NCBI RefSeq assembly: GCF_000730605.1
Contig: NZ_BBIS01000010.1
Span: 186,001 to 250,000, forward strand
Length of the DNA stretch: 64,000 nucleotides
Origin: Pseudomonas monteilii NBRC 103158 = DSM 14164
GTDB lineage: Bacteria; Pseudomonadota; Gammaproteobacteria; Pseudomonadales; Pseudomonadaceae
Direction: 5' to 3'
The notes beneath the pieces are model-generated. The model was given only the letters and a program-made list of their open reading frames with translations, did no database searches and was not told the origin of the DNA. Made by a program: the position numbers and the translations under genes. Below are positions 8,537 to 16,784 of the stretch, one piece after another (position 1 is the stretch's first letter; each line of letters starts with the position of its first letter).

Positions 8537-9195
8537 GTGTGGGCAGCTACCACAAGCAGTCGGCCAGCAGCGGGTTGATCTCGTTGCGGGCCGACCCGCA
8601 GGACGTGAAGGGCTTCAAGGACTTCGCGAAGCTGGTACCCAAGGCGGTGGCGTCGGCTCAGCGAAGGGCGGTGAACAAGGTGCTTCGCTGGCTACGCACG
8701 CATATCGCTCGCGATGTGGGCCGGCAGGAGCGGATCGCCATCGCTGCGGTGAGGCAGCGCCTTAAAGCTTTCCCTGTGTCCAGCAATGGCCAGGGGCGGC
8801 TGTGGTTTGGCATCAACCCCATTGAAGCCAGCCGAGCAGGCCGGCCCCGGCAGTCCCGTACGGGCGTGTCGGTTGCTGGTCGTCGCTACAAGGGCGCTTT
8901 CTTCAAGCGGGTTTATGGCGGTAACCCGGATATCTGGATCCGCACGGCCAGCAAGCACTTCGATGCAAAGGACTACCCCGATAGTGAAGTTTCAGGTCGG
9001 GGAGGGCGCCGGACAGGGTGGGTTGCCGAGAACGACAGTCGCTTCCCCCTGGCCAAGGCCAAGATCTCGCTGGAGGAAGTCCGGCCGCATTTCGAGGCCT
9101 GGACCAATCGAGCGCATGAACGGCTGCTGGTGGTGATGGAGCAGGAGCTGAACTTCGAGCTGCAGAAATACCTACGGAGGACAGGCAATGGATGA
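8533..9195 (+). CDS. Phage tail completion protein, gpZ-like
   Basis: A 220-aa basic protein. The N-terminal part (KGFKDFAKLVPKAVASAQRRAVNKVLRWLRTHIARD) and GRPRQSRTGVSVAGRRYKGAF match the lambda gpZ/minor tail protein Z pattern; gpZ acts at the head-tail junction and positions the DNA end. It starts 4 bases inside the previous gene and overlaps the next by 8 bases. The high Arg/Lys content is consistent with DNA or head contact. Confidence 0.8.
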   Translation: MSVGSYHKQSASSGLISLRADPQDVKGFKDFAKLVPKAVASAQRRAVNKVLRWLRTHIARDVGRQERIAIAAVRQRLKAFPVSSNGQGRLWFGINPIEASRAGRPRQSRTGVSVAGRRYKGAFFKRVYGGNPDIWIRTASKHFDAKDYPDSEVSGRGGRRTGWVAENDSRFPLAKAKISLEEVRPHFEAWTNRAHERLLVVMEQELNFELQKYLRRTGNG

Positions 9196-9718
9196 CGGGC
9201 CGATTCCCCTCGGTGCGGTGTACACCGCTATTGAGGAACACATCAAGGAGGCGATCCCCGGCCTGGCTTATGTCGGGACCATGCCGGAGGGTATCGAAGT
9301 GGTCACCCCACCAGCGGTGGTGCTTGAGCTGGTTGGGTTTGGGGACGCCGACAAGGATCCTGGCACGGGCGAGGTGGCAGTCGAGGCACGTTTCGAGGCG
9401 CGGGTCATCGTCGGGCAGGAGGAGCCCAACTGCTTGCATGTCGCAGCATTCGTTGCGGCGCAGTTGGCGGTGCTTTTGCGCATGCAGTCCTGGGGCCTTC
9501 TGGTTGAGTTTGCTGAGTTTGTGCGGGCGGAGCGGGACTGGAGCCGTCCTGAGCTGGATAGCTTCGCGGTTTGGGTCGTCGAATGGACTCAGATCATCTA
9601 CCTGGGCGAAGAAGAGTGGCCATGGCCCCGAGAGCCTGGCCCAGTGAAGTTCGCCTTCGACCCGGACAGTGGCCCCGGCAACGAGGGCCAGTATCGGGAG
9701 CCGGAGGCGCTGGCATGA
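9188..9718 (+). CDS. Phage tail protein, probable tail terminator/completion protein
   Basis: A 176-aa acidic protein. The first 130 residues alternate helices and strands ([20 protein letters not shown], then [10 protein letters not shown], then [10 protein letters not shown]), the layout of Mu gp37/lambda gpU type tail completion proteins that close the tail tube. The C-terminal 40 residues are proline/glutamate-rich ([15 protein letters not shown]). It overlaps the spike gene by an atga. The function is deduced from position between the joining genes and gpV; I see no definitive motif. Confidence 0.55.
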   Translation: MDDGPIPLGAVYTAIEEHIKEAIPGLAYVGTMPEGIEVVTPPAVVLELVGFGDADKDPGTGEVAVEARFEARVIVGQEEPNCLHVAAFVAAQLAVLLRMQSWGLLVEFAEFVRAERDWSRPELDSFAVWVVEWTQIIYLGEEEWPWPREPGPVKFAFDPDSGPGNEGQYREPEALA

Positions 9719-10296
9719 GTTACGCGGCGGCGCAAATGGATCGCATGCTGGCCGGTCTGGTGATTCCTTGTTACGTCGTGGCGGTCGACCTGGTTATCGC
9801 CAAGGTGCGGGTATCCGACGGCGGCGCCTGGACGAGCGCCTGGGTGCGCTGGCATGCCCAAGCCGCTGGCAAGGCGCGCCACTGGCGAGCGCCGAGCCTG
9901 GGCGAGCAAGGCGTGCTGGTAAGCCCGAGCGGCGAGCCTGCGCAAGGGACGTTCGTTCCTGGGCTGTACGGCAACGCCGGCCCGCCGCCGGACAATCGCG
10001 ATCATGTCGAGACGTGGCGGTTTGAGGATGGCGGCTCCCTGGTCTACGACTGGGCGGCCAATAGCTACACCATCAAGCTGCCCAGCGGTACGGTCAACAT
10101 TGAGGTCGGCAGCAGCAAGGCGGTTATCACCGACGCGGCGATCAACGCCGAGTCGGCCGCGATCAAGGCCAAGGCGCCGGCCATCACCCTGGAGGGTAGC
10201 GTGGAGATTGTCGGGCCGTTACGCGTAACGGGCGACATCCTCGGCCTCGGCAAAATCATCGACACCGCCGGTAACACGGCGAACCACAAGCACTGA
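9715..10296 (+). CDS. Baseplate spike protein gpV
   Basis: A 193-aa protein of P2 gpV/gp45 type: an N-terminal OB-fold (about 1-95), then a triple beta-helix with repeating short strands ([23 protein letters not shown], then [19 protein letters not shown]). It ends NHKH, giving the His-x-His that binds iron at the needle tip of contractile spikes. The spike is pushed through the outer membrane when the sheath contracts. I chose ATG 9715, overlapping the previous stop, over upstream in-frame starts inside the preceding gene. Confidence 0.9.
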   Translation: MSYAAAQMDRMLAGLVIPCYVVAVDLVIAKVRVSDGGAWTSAWVRWHAQAAGKARHWRAPSLGEQGVLVSPSGEPAQGTFVPGLYGNAGPPPDNRDHVETWRFEDGGSLVYDWAANSYTIKLPSGTVNIEVGSSKAVITDAAINAESAAIKAKAPAITLEGSVEIVGPLRVTGDILGLGKIIDTAGNTANHKH

Positions 10297-10297
10297 C

Positions 10298-10315
10298 AGC
10301 CCGCATTCGCGGGCT
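10298..10315 (+). terminator. Hairpin between gpV and the next gene
   Basis: Perfect 7-bp stem agcccgc/gcgggct with loop attc, followed by ttgtctttt and then ctggag (ribosome binding site of the gene at 10339). It lies directly after the gpV stop and is one of the recurring late-operon hairpins. Confidence 0.6.
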
Positions 10316-10338
10316 TTGTCTTTTCTGGAGCATCACAT

Positions 10339-10620
10339 ATGGCAGTCAAGAAAACCGCCGAGACTGACGCGGCAACGGATGCGGCCGAATCCGCAGTTGT
10401 ACCTGGTGCCGACGGCACCGACACCGTCGTTGCAGCCGCTGAGCCGACCGGCGTGACCTTCACCGACCGTGTTTTCACCTCGCGCTCGCTGTTCCTGCAA
10501 GCCGGTGATGACCTGCGCGAGTTAAAGGTGCAGGCCGGCCGCGTGACCGTCCAGGCCGACGACGCCGAGGCGCTGGCGTTCCTGCGTGGCCATGCCGACC
10601 TGCAGCAGCTGGACGGCTAA
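10339..10620 (+). CDS. Small phage protein of unknown function between V and W
   Basis: A 93-aa protein. The first 40 residues are Ala/Thr/Asp-rich and low in complexity (a transcript-linker-like start, KKTAETDAATDAAESA); residues 45-93 look folded (VTFTDRVFTSRSLFL, then LRELKVQAGRVTVQADDAEALAFL). The strong ribosome binding site ttttctggag and its place in the baseplate operon show it is a real gene. P2 has nothing obvious here. It may be a baseplate or assembly accessory; I do not recognise the family. Confidence 0.7.
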   Translation: MAVKKTAETDAATDAAESAVVPGADGTDTVVAAAEPTGVTFTDRVFTSRSLFLQAGDDLRELKVQAGRVTVQADDAEALAFLRGHADLQQLDG

Positions 10621-10622
10621 GC

Positions 10623-10949
10623 ATGATTGGCCTGGACCGCAGGAGCGGCCAGAAATCCACCGGCCTCAATCATCTGAAACAGTCGATTGAGGACATCCTG
10701 ACCACGCCCTTGGGTAGTCGCCGCATGCGGCCGGAATACGGCTGCAACCTGCGCCGCTTTGTCGACTTGCCGGTTAACGAGGGCTGGAAAAGCGCCGTGC
10801 AGGCCGAGGTCGCCCGCGCCCTGGGGCGCTGGGAACCGCGCCTGCAGTTGGAGCGGGTCAAGGTCGTTTCGGTGCTGGATGGCCAAATCGGCCTGTTGCT
10901 GACGGGCCAGTACCTGGGTAGCTCGGCCGTAGTTGAGGTGAGCGCATGA
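10623..10949 (+). CDS. Baseplate wedge protein gpW (gp25-like)
   Basis: A 108-aa protein of the GPW/gp25 family: GLNHLKQSIEDILTTPLGSRRMRPEYG followed by an RF.DLPVN stretch. The EDILTTPLGSRRMRPEYG motif with its essential acidic and Arg residues is diagnostic. It links sheath and wedge in contractile baseplates. It starts two bases after the previous stop and overlaps J by 4 bases. Confidence 0.93.
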   Translation: MIGLDRRSGQKSTGLNHLKQSIEDILTTPLGSRRMRPEYGCNLRRFVDLPVNEGWKSAVQAEVARALGRWEPRLQLERVKVVSVLDGQIGLLLTGQYLGSSAVVEVSA

Positions 10950-11926
10950 TTGACCTGTCTTTACTGCCTCCTCCCGACGTGGTGGAAACCCTGGCGTTCG
11001 AGACGCTGTATCAGGAGGTCCTTGGTATTTTCCGCGCCCATATGGGCGACCAGTGGACCGCGCTGTTGGAATCCGATCCGGTGGTCAAGCTGATGGAGGT
11101 CATGGCCTACCGTGAGCTTATGGTGCGCGCCCGTGTCAACGCGGCGGCCAAGGCCAGCTTGCTGGCCTATGCCAAGGGCGCCGACCTCGACAATCGCGCG
11201 GCCGACTACGGTGTGCAGCGCCTGACCATTCGTGCGGCTGACCCCGACGCGGTGCCGCCAGTGGCAGCGGTGATGGAAACCGACGAGGCGCTTCGCTACC
11301 GCACGCGCCTGTCGCTGGAGGCGCTGTCTGTCGCCGGCAGTAGCGGGGCATACGAGTATCACGCGCTGAGTTCGTCGGCCGAACTGGTGCACGTTTCGGT
11401 CGATTCGCCCCGGTTTTCCGGAGTTGCGGTGCCCGCCGCGGTTAAGGCGCAGCTGCCGGCCGGGGCCATTGTCGTGGTCTGTGACTACGACGCCGGCTTG
11501 GCCAATCCGCTGCCTGGCGATGTGTCGCTGGCGGTTCTGGCCCGACCGGCAAGCACCGTGCCCGAGGCGCAACTGGTGGCCACCGTCATCAAAGCGCTGT
11601 CGGCCGAGGATGTGCGCCCGGTGACGGATCGGCCGCGCGTGCAGGGCGGCATCCCTAGCGACTTCCAGGTGGAGGCGGTGCTGTGGGTGGAGGACGGGCC
11701 AGACCCTGACGTTGTCCTTGCTGCAGCCAGGGCCAGCCTGGACAAGGCCATTGCCACCGCGCGTCGGCTGGAGGGGCAGTTGCCTGTATCGGCTGCCTAC
11801 GCGGCGTTACACGTAACGGGAATCAGCCGTGTCGACCTGGTCAAGCCGGTGGAGGGGGTGGTGTGTGACAAGCGGCATTATCCGCGCGCCACGTCCATTG
11901 CCTTGACCACCAAGGTGGTCACATGA
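10946..11926 (+). CDS. Baseplate assembly protein J
   Basis: A 326-aa protein (P2 gpJ is 302). It begins MIDLSLLPPPDVVETLAFETLYQEVL, a hallmark of the family, and contains ARVNAAAKASLLAYAKGADLDNRAADYGVQR at about 53-85. It forms the arms of the baseplate wedge together with gpI. It is coupled by ATGA overlaps to both W and I. Confidence 0.95.
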   Translation: MIDLSLLPPPDVVETLAFETLYQEVLGIFRAHMGDQWTALLESDPVVKLMEVMAYRELMVRARVNAAAKASLLAYAKGADLDNRAADYGVQRLTIRAADPDAVPPVAAVMETDEALRYRTRLSLEALSVAGSSGAYEYHALSSSAELVHVSVDSPRFSGVAVPAAVKAQLPAGAIVVVCDYDAGLANPLPGDVSLAVLARPASTVPEAQLVATVIKALSAEDVRPVTDRPRVQGGIPSDFQVEAVLWVEDGPDPDVVLAAARASLDKAIATARRLEGQLPVSAAYAALHVTGISRVDLVKPVEGVVCDKRHYPRATSIALTTKVVT

Positions 11927-12645
11927 GCCTGTTACCGCACAACGCCACGCTGCTGGAGTGCGCGCTGGAACGTGCCGGCGAGATGGGTGTGGACCCGGAC
12001 ATCATCCGGGGTGTGGCCGACTCGGCACGCTGCCCGCCCAACTTCCTGCCTTGGCTGGGCTGGGCGCTCAAGGTCGACGGCTGGGAGGCCGCTTACACCG
12101 ATGACCAGCGCCGCGCGCTGAGCCGCGAGGCGATTCCTGTTCACAAGACCAAGGGCACCGTCGGCGCAATCCGGCGGGTGCTCAAGGCGGTGCGAGTCAA
12201 TGCGGAGTTCAAGGAGTGGCACCAGATCCCAAACGCCGCGCCGTACACCTTCCAGGTCACGGCCTGGGCCAATGACAACCGGGCGGGCGAGGGTTCGATT
12301 ATCTCGCCCGAGCTGGGCGCGCGTTTGCGTGCCCTGGTTGACGCGGCGAAGAACGAGCGCAGCCACTACGAGTTTCGGCTGGGTGCCCGCTTCGACGGTG
12401 GCCTGGTGCTGGGCAACGCCTTTCAGGCGCGGGCCGTGCAGCACCGCTCTATGGATGCCCAGGCGGTGCCGTTCGGTCCCATGGCGCAGACGGTGCTGTT
12501 TGCCAATGCCCTCAACGCGTCCAGCGTATCCCGGCGGTTTGCCGAGGTGCAGGGCGTTCCTATTCAAGCAGAAGGTGCCCCGCTGGTGGCCAATGCGGCG
12601 CAGGTGCGCACGGTCGTGCGGGGCTACATGGAGGCTGTTCTATGA
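11923..12645 (+). CDS. Baseplate/tail protein I
   Basis: A 240-aa protein of the P2 gpI family (P2 gpI is 176 aa). Typical early region: LLECALERAGEMGVDPDIIRG, then PPNFLPWLGWALKVDGW and an AIPVHKTKGTVGAIRRVL stretch. The C-terminal 60 residues are an extension with irregular repeats (GNAFQARAVQHRSMDAQAVPF and similar), which may help anchor the tail fibre encoded next. It overlaps both neighbours by ATGA. Confidence 0.92.
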   Translation: MSLLPHNATLLECALERAGEMGVDPDIIRGVADSARCPPNFLPWLGWALKVDGWEAAYTDDQRRALSREAIPVHKTKGTVGAIRRVLKAVRVNAEFKEWHQIPNAAPYTFQVTAWANDNRAGEGSIISPELGARLRALVDAAKNERSHYEFRLGARFDGGLVLGNAFQARAVQHRSMDAQAVPFGPMAQTVLFANALNASSVSRRFAEVQGVPIQAEGAPLVANAAQVRTVVRGYMEAVL

Positions 12646-13328
12646 GTACAGGCTTGCAACCTGTCATCACCAAGGCCGGCCTGGCGGCGATCCTCAAGGC
12701 TACGACAACCGGCCTCTCGGCCGAGATCAGCCATATCGCCCTGGGCAGTGTGGCCTACACCCCGAGCGCCGAGCAGAAGACCCTGCGCAACGAGGTGGCG
12801 CGCTTCCCGATTTCCAGCGGCGAGAAGCTGAGTAGCACGCTGTTGCACCTGACCGCTGTCGCCGATGGCACGGCAGCGTACTGGGTGCGCGAGGTCGGGA
12901 TTTTCCTCAGCGACGGCACCCTGTTGGCGGTCTGGTCGCACCTGACCGAGGCGCTGGCCTACAAGGCCGCCAACATCGACCTGCTGCTGGCCTACGACCT
13001 GTCACTGGCGGCGCTGCCGGCGGACAGCGTGACCATCACCAGCACGGCCGCCGGCCTCAACCTGACGCTGGCGGAGCCACTGGCTGCGCTGGCCTCGGCG
13101 GCGATTGCCGAGCAGCTTCGCAACCTGGAGCAGCAAGACCGCCTGATCAGTTTGGAGCGTCGGCAAAGGGTTGCAGAGGACCAGATCATCGGCCTGCTGG
13201 AGCGCATGAGTGCCGCCGAGAAAGCCGCCACCGAAACGCGCGACAGCCTGCTGAGCGCGACGGTTGCCAATGCCACCGGCCTGATGGCCCTTCAATACAC
13301 CGTTGTTCAACACTTGTACGGATCCTAA
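12642..13328 (+). CDS. Tail fibre, N-terminal attachment module (P2 gpH-like)
   Basis: A 228-aa protein. Residues 1-150 match the conserved particle-binding start of P2-type fibres (VITKAGLAAILKATTTGLSAEISHIALG, then YWVREVGIFLSDGTLLAVWS). After that, instead of a long fibre shaft, the protein ends in a coiled-coil-like tail (EQLRNLEQQDRLISLERRQR, then LLERMSAAEKA) and stops. The receptor-binding part is apparently supplied by the separate gene at 13331. P2 gpH is about three times longer. Confidence 0.85.
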   Translation: MSTGLQPVITKAGLAAILKATTTGLSAEISHIALGSVAYTPSAEQKTLRNEVARFPISSGEKLSSTLLHLTAVADGTAAYWVREVGIFLSDGTLLAVWSHLTEALAYKAANIDLLLAYDLSLAALPADSVTITSTAAGLNLTLAEPLAALASAAIAEQLRNLEQQDRLISLERRQRVAEDQIIGLLERMSAAEKAATETRDSLLSATVANATGLMALQYTVVQHLYGS

Positions 13329-13330
13329 CC

Positions 13331-14062
13331 ATGAGCCTTGAAACTGAAATCGCCGCGTTGGTCGCGGCAAACAACAAAATGGTGGACTACTTCAACGGCA
13401 AAAAAGCCGCGATTGACGCTGCCGTGTCTGCAGCGGTCGCGGCAGCGCCTTCGATTGTTCGCGCCTACTGGGTGGACCCGCAGTTGGGCGACGACAGCGC
13501 TATCGGTACCGAGGCCAGCCCATTCAAGACCTTGCAGCGGGCCGTCGATGCCACCCCGGACGGTGGGCGGGTTACAGCGTGGCTGGCCAGAGACTATGTC
13601 CTGGATAAGAGCATCACTACATCAGGTCGTCAGCTGGTCATTGCAGCTGTGGCTGGGTCAGGCCGAAAGCTGATTTGCAATGAGTTCATGCCGGAGGGCA
13701 GTGACCAGCTGACTCGCATGGGGTCTTTCTGGTTGTCGAACGGCTCGACCCTGCAGCTGCTTAACGTGACGGTCAGTCTTCCGGCCTCGAGCGCCGGTGA
13801 TTTGAGCGCCTACTATGCGCTCGCTTTTGCCAGCGGATCGTCGGCCCCGATCCTTATGCAGGTGCGCATGTACAACTGCACGCTTGAGCTGCGCGGCACT
13901 TTCCGGGGCAAGTTGATCGGGCCAGGCTCGGCGCTCATTGCGCTGTCAATGACCGGCACGGCGGTGCCTTCAGCACTCAATGGCTCCCTGTTTGTGGGTA
14001 TCGCGGCGGGCACCCTGTCCAAAGATTTGGGCCACATCATTACCAACCTGTCGAGCCTGTGA
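13331..14062 (+). CDS. Probable receptor-binding protein, beta-helix type
   Basis: A 243-aa protein starting 2 bases after the fibre gene. Residues 1-35 are helical, then YWVDPQLGDDSAIGTEASPF with KTLQRAVDATPDGG follows: the opening of a right-handed parallel beta-helix as found in tailspikes and capsule-degrading proteins. The rest alternates short hydrophobic strands. It is short for a tailspike, with no evident catalytic triad. Inferred role: host recognition at the tip of the short fibre. Base composition is a little less GC-rich and codon use less strict than in the neighbouring baseplate genes, as is usual for exchanged host-range genes. Confidence 0.65.
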   Translation: MSLETEIAALVAANNKMVDYFNGKKAAIDAAVSAAVAAAPSIVRAYWVDPQLGDDSAIGTEASPFKTLQRAVDATPDGGRVTAWLARDYVLDKSITTSGRQLVIAAVAGSGRKLICNEFMPEGSDQLTRMGSFWLSNGSTLQLLNVTVSLPASSAGDLSAYYALAFASGSSAPILMQVRMYNCTLELRGTFRGKLIGPGSALIALSMTGTAVPSALNGSLFVGIAAGTLSKDLGHIITNLSSL

Positions 14063-14069
14063 GGCGATC

Positions 14070-14525
14070 ATGCAAAAGACCTTTCTGAACGTAGTTTACG
14101 GCGAGACCAACTACAACGGCTTCGACTTCGAGGCGTTGCCCATTGGCGCGGCGCTGCTGGTGGCCCAGCAGCAAATCGAGAAGGCGGCCGACCAGGCGCT
14201 GGCAGCGGTGCTGGGTGATCCGCTGCGCGCCATCGAGAACCAGCTTGCCGAGAGCGAGGCGAAGGCTTTCAAGCTGGTGGGTTACGACGGTGAGGTTCCA
14301 TTGACCGTACAGGCCGTGGTCGATGCCCAGGGCGTCGAGCCCATGGAGGCGGCCGAGTCGATCCTGCAGGAGGCGCAGGCGTGGCACACGGCTGTTTGCG
14401 CAATCCGTGCAGCCCGCCTCAAAGGCAAGGTCGAGGTGCTCAAGGCGACTACCCATGCGCAGGCTGAAACCTACGCCGACGAGGCGATCAACGCCATCCG
14501 CGCGAGCGTGCCGGGCGCCGCCTGA
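14070..14525 (+). CDS. Phage protein of unknown function, possible fibre assembly chaperone
   Basis: A 151-aa, Ala/Glu-rich, mostly helical protein (EKAADQALAAVLGDPLRAIENQLAESEAKAF and a helical C-terminus). I chose ATG 14070, seven bases after the fibre-tip stop and with gtgaggcg before it. Fibre genes are normally followed by a chaperone gene, and this is the only gene in that slot, so a chaperone role is likely but rests on position. I do not recognise the family. Confidence 0.6.
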   Translation: MQKTFLNVVYGETNYNGFDFEALPIGAALLVAQQQIEKAADQALAAVLGDPLRAIENQLAESEAKAFKLVGYDGEVPLTVQAVVDAQGVEPMEAAESILQEAQAWHTAVCAIRAARLKGKVEVLKATTHAQAETYADEAINAIRASVPGAA

Positions 14526-14548
14526 CCCGCTAGCCGCATTCCCTTGAG

Positions 14549-14607
14549 CGCCCCGTTTTCGGGGCGTTTCCGTTTCTGTTGGGCCGCCGCGTGCGGCCCT
14601 TTCTTTT
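14549..14607 (+). terminator. Two tandem terminator-like hairpins before the sheath gene
   Basis: First hairpin: cgccccg (14549-14555)/cggggcg (14560-14566), loop tttt, then tttccgttt. Second: gggccgc (14581-14587)/gcggccc (14593-14599), loop cgcgt, then tttctttt leading into ggag, the sheath ribosome binding site. They separate the baseplate/fibre block from the sheath/tube block and may lower read-through or protect the abundant sheath-tube mRNA. Confidence 0.65.
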
Positions 14608-14618
14608 GGAGCTATCCC

Positions 14619-15785
14619 ATGGCTGGATTCTTTCACGGCGTTACCGTAACGAACGTCGACACCGGCGCGCGCAACGTCGCGCTGCCGTCTTCCTCGATCA
14701 TTGGCCTGGTCGACACTTTCACCGAGGGCGCGAACGTCACGGCCAAGGTCGGCGACCTGGTGTTGCTCACCAACGAGCGGGAGGCCGTCGCGGCATTCGG
14801 CGCCACTGCCGCCATCACCAAGGCCTGCCAGGCCATCTTTGCGCGTTCCAAGGCGGTCATCGTTGCTTCGGGTGTGGCCAAGGTGGCCGACGCGGCCGCG
14901 CAGACTTCCGCGATCATTGGCGGGGTGCAGGCCAGCGGCAAGCGTACCGGCCTGCAGGCGCTGCTGGACGGCAAGAGCCGTTTCAACGCCCAACCGCGCC
15001 TGATCGTCGCGCCCAAGCACAGCGCGACCCTGGCGGTGGCCACCGCTATGGATTCGATTGCGGCCAAGCTGCGCGCGGTGGCGATCATCGACGGCCCCAA
15101 TACCACCGACGAGGCGGCCACCACCTACGCCAAGTCGTTCGGCTCCAAGCGCATTTACATGGTCGATCCGGGTGTGCAGGTGTGGGACACCGCCACCAAC
15201 GCGACCGTCGACGCGCCGGCTTCGGCCTGGGCTGCAGGCGTGTTTGCTTACACCGACAGCGAGTACGGTTTCTGGTCGTCGCCATCGAACAAGGAGTTTG
15301 TCGGTATCACCGGCACCACGCGCGCCATCGAGTACCTGGACGGCGACGAGACGTGCCGGGCCAACCTGCTCAACAACGCCAATATCGCGACCATCATCCG
15401 TGACGACGGTTTCCGCCTGTGGGGTAACCGCACGCTGTCGAGCGATCCGAAGTGGGCATTCGTCACCCGCGTGCGAACCATGGACATGGTGATGGACGCG
15501 ATCCTGTACGGGCACAAGTGGGCGGTGGACCGGGGTATTACCTCGACCTATATCCGCGATGTGACCGAGGGCCTGCAGGCCTTCATGCGCGACCTGAAAG
15601 CCCAGGGCGCAATCATCAACTTCGAGGTCTACGCCGACCCGGTGCTCAACACGGCCAGCCAGCTGGAGCAGGGCAAGGTGTACTGGAACATCCGTTTCAC
15701 CGACGTTCCGCCGGCCGAAAACCCCAACTTCCGCATCGAGGTCACCAATCAATGGCTGACCGAAGTCCTCGATCAAGTCGCGTAA
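14619..15785 (+). CDS. Contractile tail sheath protein (P2 gpFI)
   Basis: A 388-aa protein (P2 FI is 396). It begins MAGFFHGVTVTNVDTGARNV, the family start; the middle has VQASGKRTGLQALLDGKS and PRLIVAPKHS, and the C-terminus KVYWNIRFTDVPPAENPNFRIEVTN strand that links neighbouring sheath subunits. I chose ATG 14619 with ggag just upstream; an upstream in-frame start at 14544 would run through the two hairpins. Confidence 0.97.
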   Translation: MAGFFHGVTVTNVDTGARNVALPSSSIIGLVDTFTEGANVTAKVGDLVLLTNEREAVAAFGATAAITKACQAIFARSKAVIVASGVAKVADAAAQTSAIIGGVQASGKRTGLQALLDGKSRFNAQPRLIVAPKHSATLAVATAMDSIAAKLRAVAIIDGPNTTDEAATTYAKSFGSKRIYMVDPGVQVWDTATNATVDAPASAWAAGVFAYTDSEYGFWSSPSNKEFVGITGTTRAIEYLDGDETCRANLLNNANIATIIRDDGFRLWGNRTLSSDPKWAFVTRVRTMDMVMDAILYGHKWAVDRGITSTYIRDVTEGLQAFMRDLKAQGAIINFEVYADPVLNTASQLEQGKVYWNIRFTDVPPAENPNFRIEVTNQWLTEVLDQVA

Positions 15786-15797
15786 GGAGCGCATCAC

Positions 15798-16307
15798 ATG
15801 GCAATGATTCCCGAGATTCTGGCCAACATGAACCTGTTCGTGGATGGCGTCAGCTTCCAAGGCGATGTTCCCAGCCTGACCCTGCCCAAGCTCACGCTGA
15901 AAATGGAGGAGCACCGGCCCGGTGGCATGGATATGCCGATTGAGATGGATGTGGGCATGGACAAGATGGAGTCCAACTTCACCACCACCGGCGTGCGCAA
16001 AGAATCCCTGAAATTCTTCGGCCTGGCTGACGGCAACGCGTTCAACGGGACGTTCCGGGGTTCGTTCAAGGGCCAGCGGGGCGAGACCAAAGCGGTGATC
16101 GTCACTCAGCGCGGCACCCTGAAGGAGCTGGATATGGGGGACTGGAAGCCGGGCGACAAGGCTGAGTTCAAGCACTCCGTGGCGTTGACCTATTACAAGC
16201 TCGAGGTCGGTGGTGAGGTCATCTATGAGATCGATCCAGTGGCGATGAAGCGCGTCATCAACGGTGTCGACCAGCTGGCCAGCCAGCGCCGCGACCTCGG
16301 CCTGTAG
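15798..16307 (+). CDS. Tail tube protein (P2 gpFII)
   Basis: A 169-aa protein (P2 FII is 172). Typical pieces are IPEILANMNLFVDG near the start, LPKLTLKMEEHRPGGMD, and QRGTLKELDMGDWKPGDKAE. It forms the rigid inner tube that is driven into the cell. A good ribosome binding site (aaggag) lies before the ATG. It lies 12 bases after the sheath stop. Confidence 0.97.
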   Translation: MAMIPEILANMNLFVDGVSFQGDVPSLTLPKLTLKMEEHRPGGMDMPIEMDVGMDKMESNFTTTGVRKESLKFFGLADGNAFNGTFRGSFKGQRGETKAVIVTQRGTLKELDMGDWKPGDKAEFKHSVALTYYKLEVGGEVIYEIDPVAMKRVINGVDQLASQRRDLGL

Positions 16308-16355
16308 TCCCCTGCAACCCTTCCGCATTCATTTCTGATTCAAGGACACCGAGTC

Positions 16356-16652
16356 ATGAGCAAGCCAGCACCGAAATACCTCAAGCTGACCGCTGAAAAT
16401 GTCACCGTCACCCTGACCAAGCCAACCGAGATGAATGGCATCAAGGTGGACACCATCACCCTGCGCGCGCCGACCGTGCGCGATATGCGCATGTCCAGCC
16501 AGACCTCGGATGGCGACGACGAGCAACGCGAGCTGAACCTGTTCGCCTCCCTGGCCGAGGTCAGTGTCAAGGACCTGGAGGGCCTGACCTACAAGGATTA
16601 CAACCGTGTCTCGACCGGTTACACCTTTCTGGTGCGCGAGGACGAACTGTAA
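16356..16652 (+). CDS. Tail assembly chaperone E
   Basis: A 98-aa protein in the position of P2 gene E. It has the TAC pattern (KLTAENVTVTLTKPTEMNGIKVD, then LRAPTVRDMRMSSQ). These chaperones coat the tape measure during tail assembly. In P2 an extended form, E+E', is made by ribosomal frameshift; here the E' partner frame is at 16663 and overlaps the end of E in an open frame from 16588. Confidence 0.85.
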   Translation: MSKPAPKYLKLTAENVTVTLTKPTEMNGIKVDTITLRAPTVRDMRMSSQTSDGDDEQRELNLFASLAEVSVKDLEGLTYKDYNRVSTGYTFLVREDEL

Positions 16653-16662
16653 TCCCGAAAGC

Positions 16663-16764
16663 ATGAAGGCCGCCGCCAAGCGACTGGCGGCCGAGCTGAA
16701 TTTCTCGGCCGAGGAAATCATGACCATGTCCTATGCCGACGTGGTCTGGTGGCTTACAGATTGA
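16663..16764 (+). CDS. GpE/E'-type small tail protein (33 aa)
   Basis: A 33-residue frame, MKAAAKRLAAELNFSAEEIM then TMSYADVVWWLTD. The pattern FSAEEIMTMSYADVVWW matches the GpE family (about 40 aa, a W near the end after a short acidic helix). It lies exactly where E' sits in P2-like phages, between E and the tape measure. It could be translated from its own ATG (weak gaaag site) or as a frameshifted extension of E. It is in frame +1 (equivalently -2) relative to E, not the -1 used by P2. Confidence 0.7.
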   Translation: MKAAAKRLAAELNFSAEEIMTMSYADVVWWLTD

Positions 16765-16784
16765 GCTTTGCATAGGGGGCTCCG

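Noticed and set aside
14040-16328. 762-codon minus-strand open frame opposite the sheath and tube genes
   Set aside because: It is a shadow frame produced by high-GC third positions of well-recognised sheath, tube and neighbouring genes.
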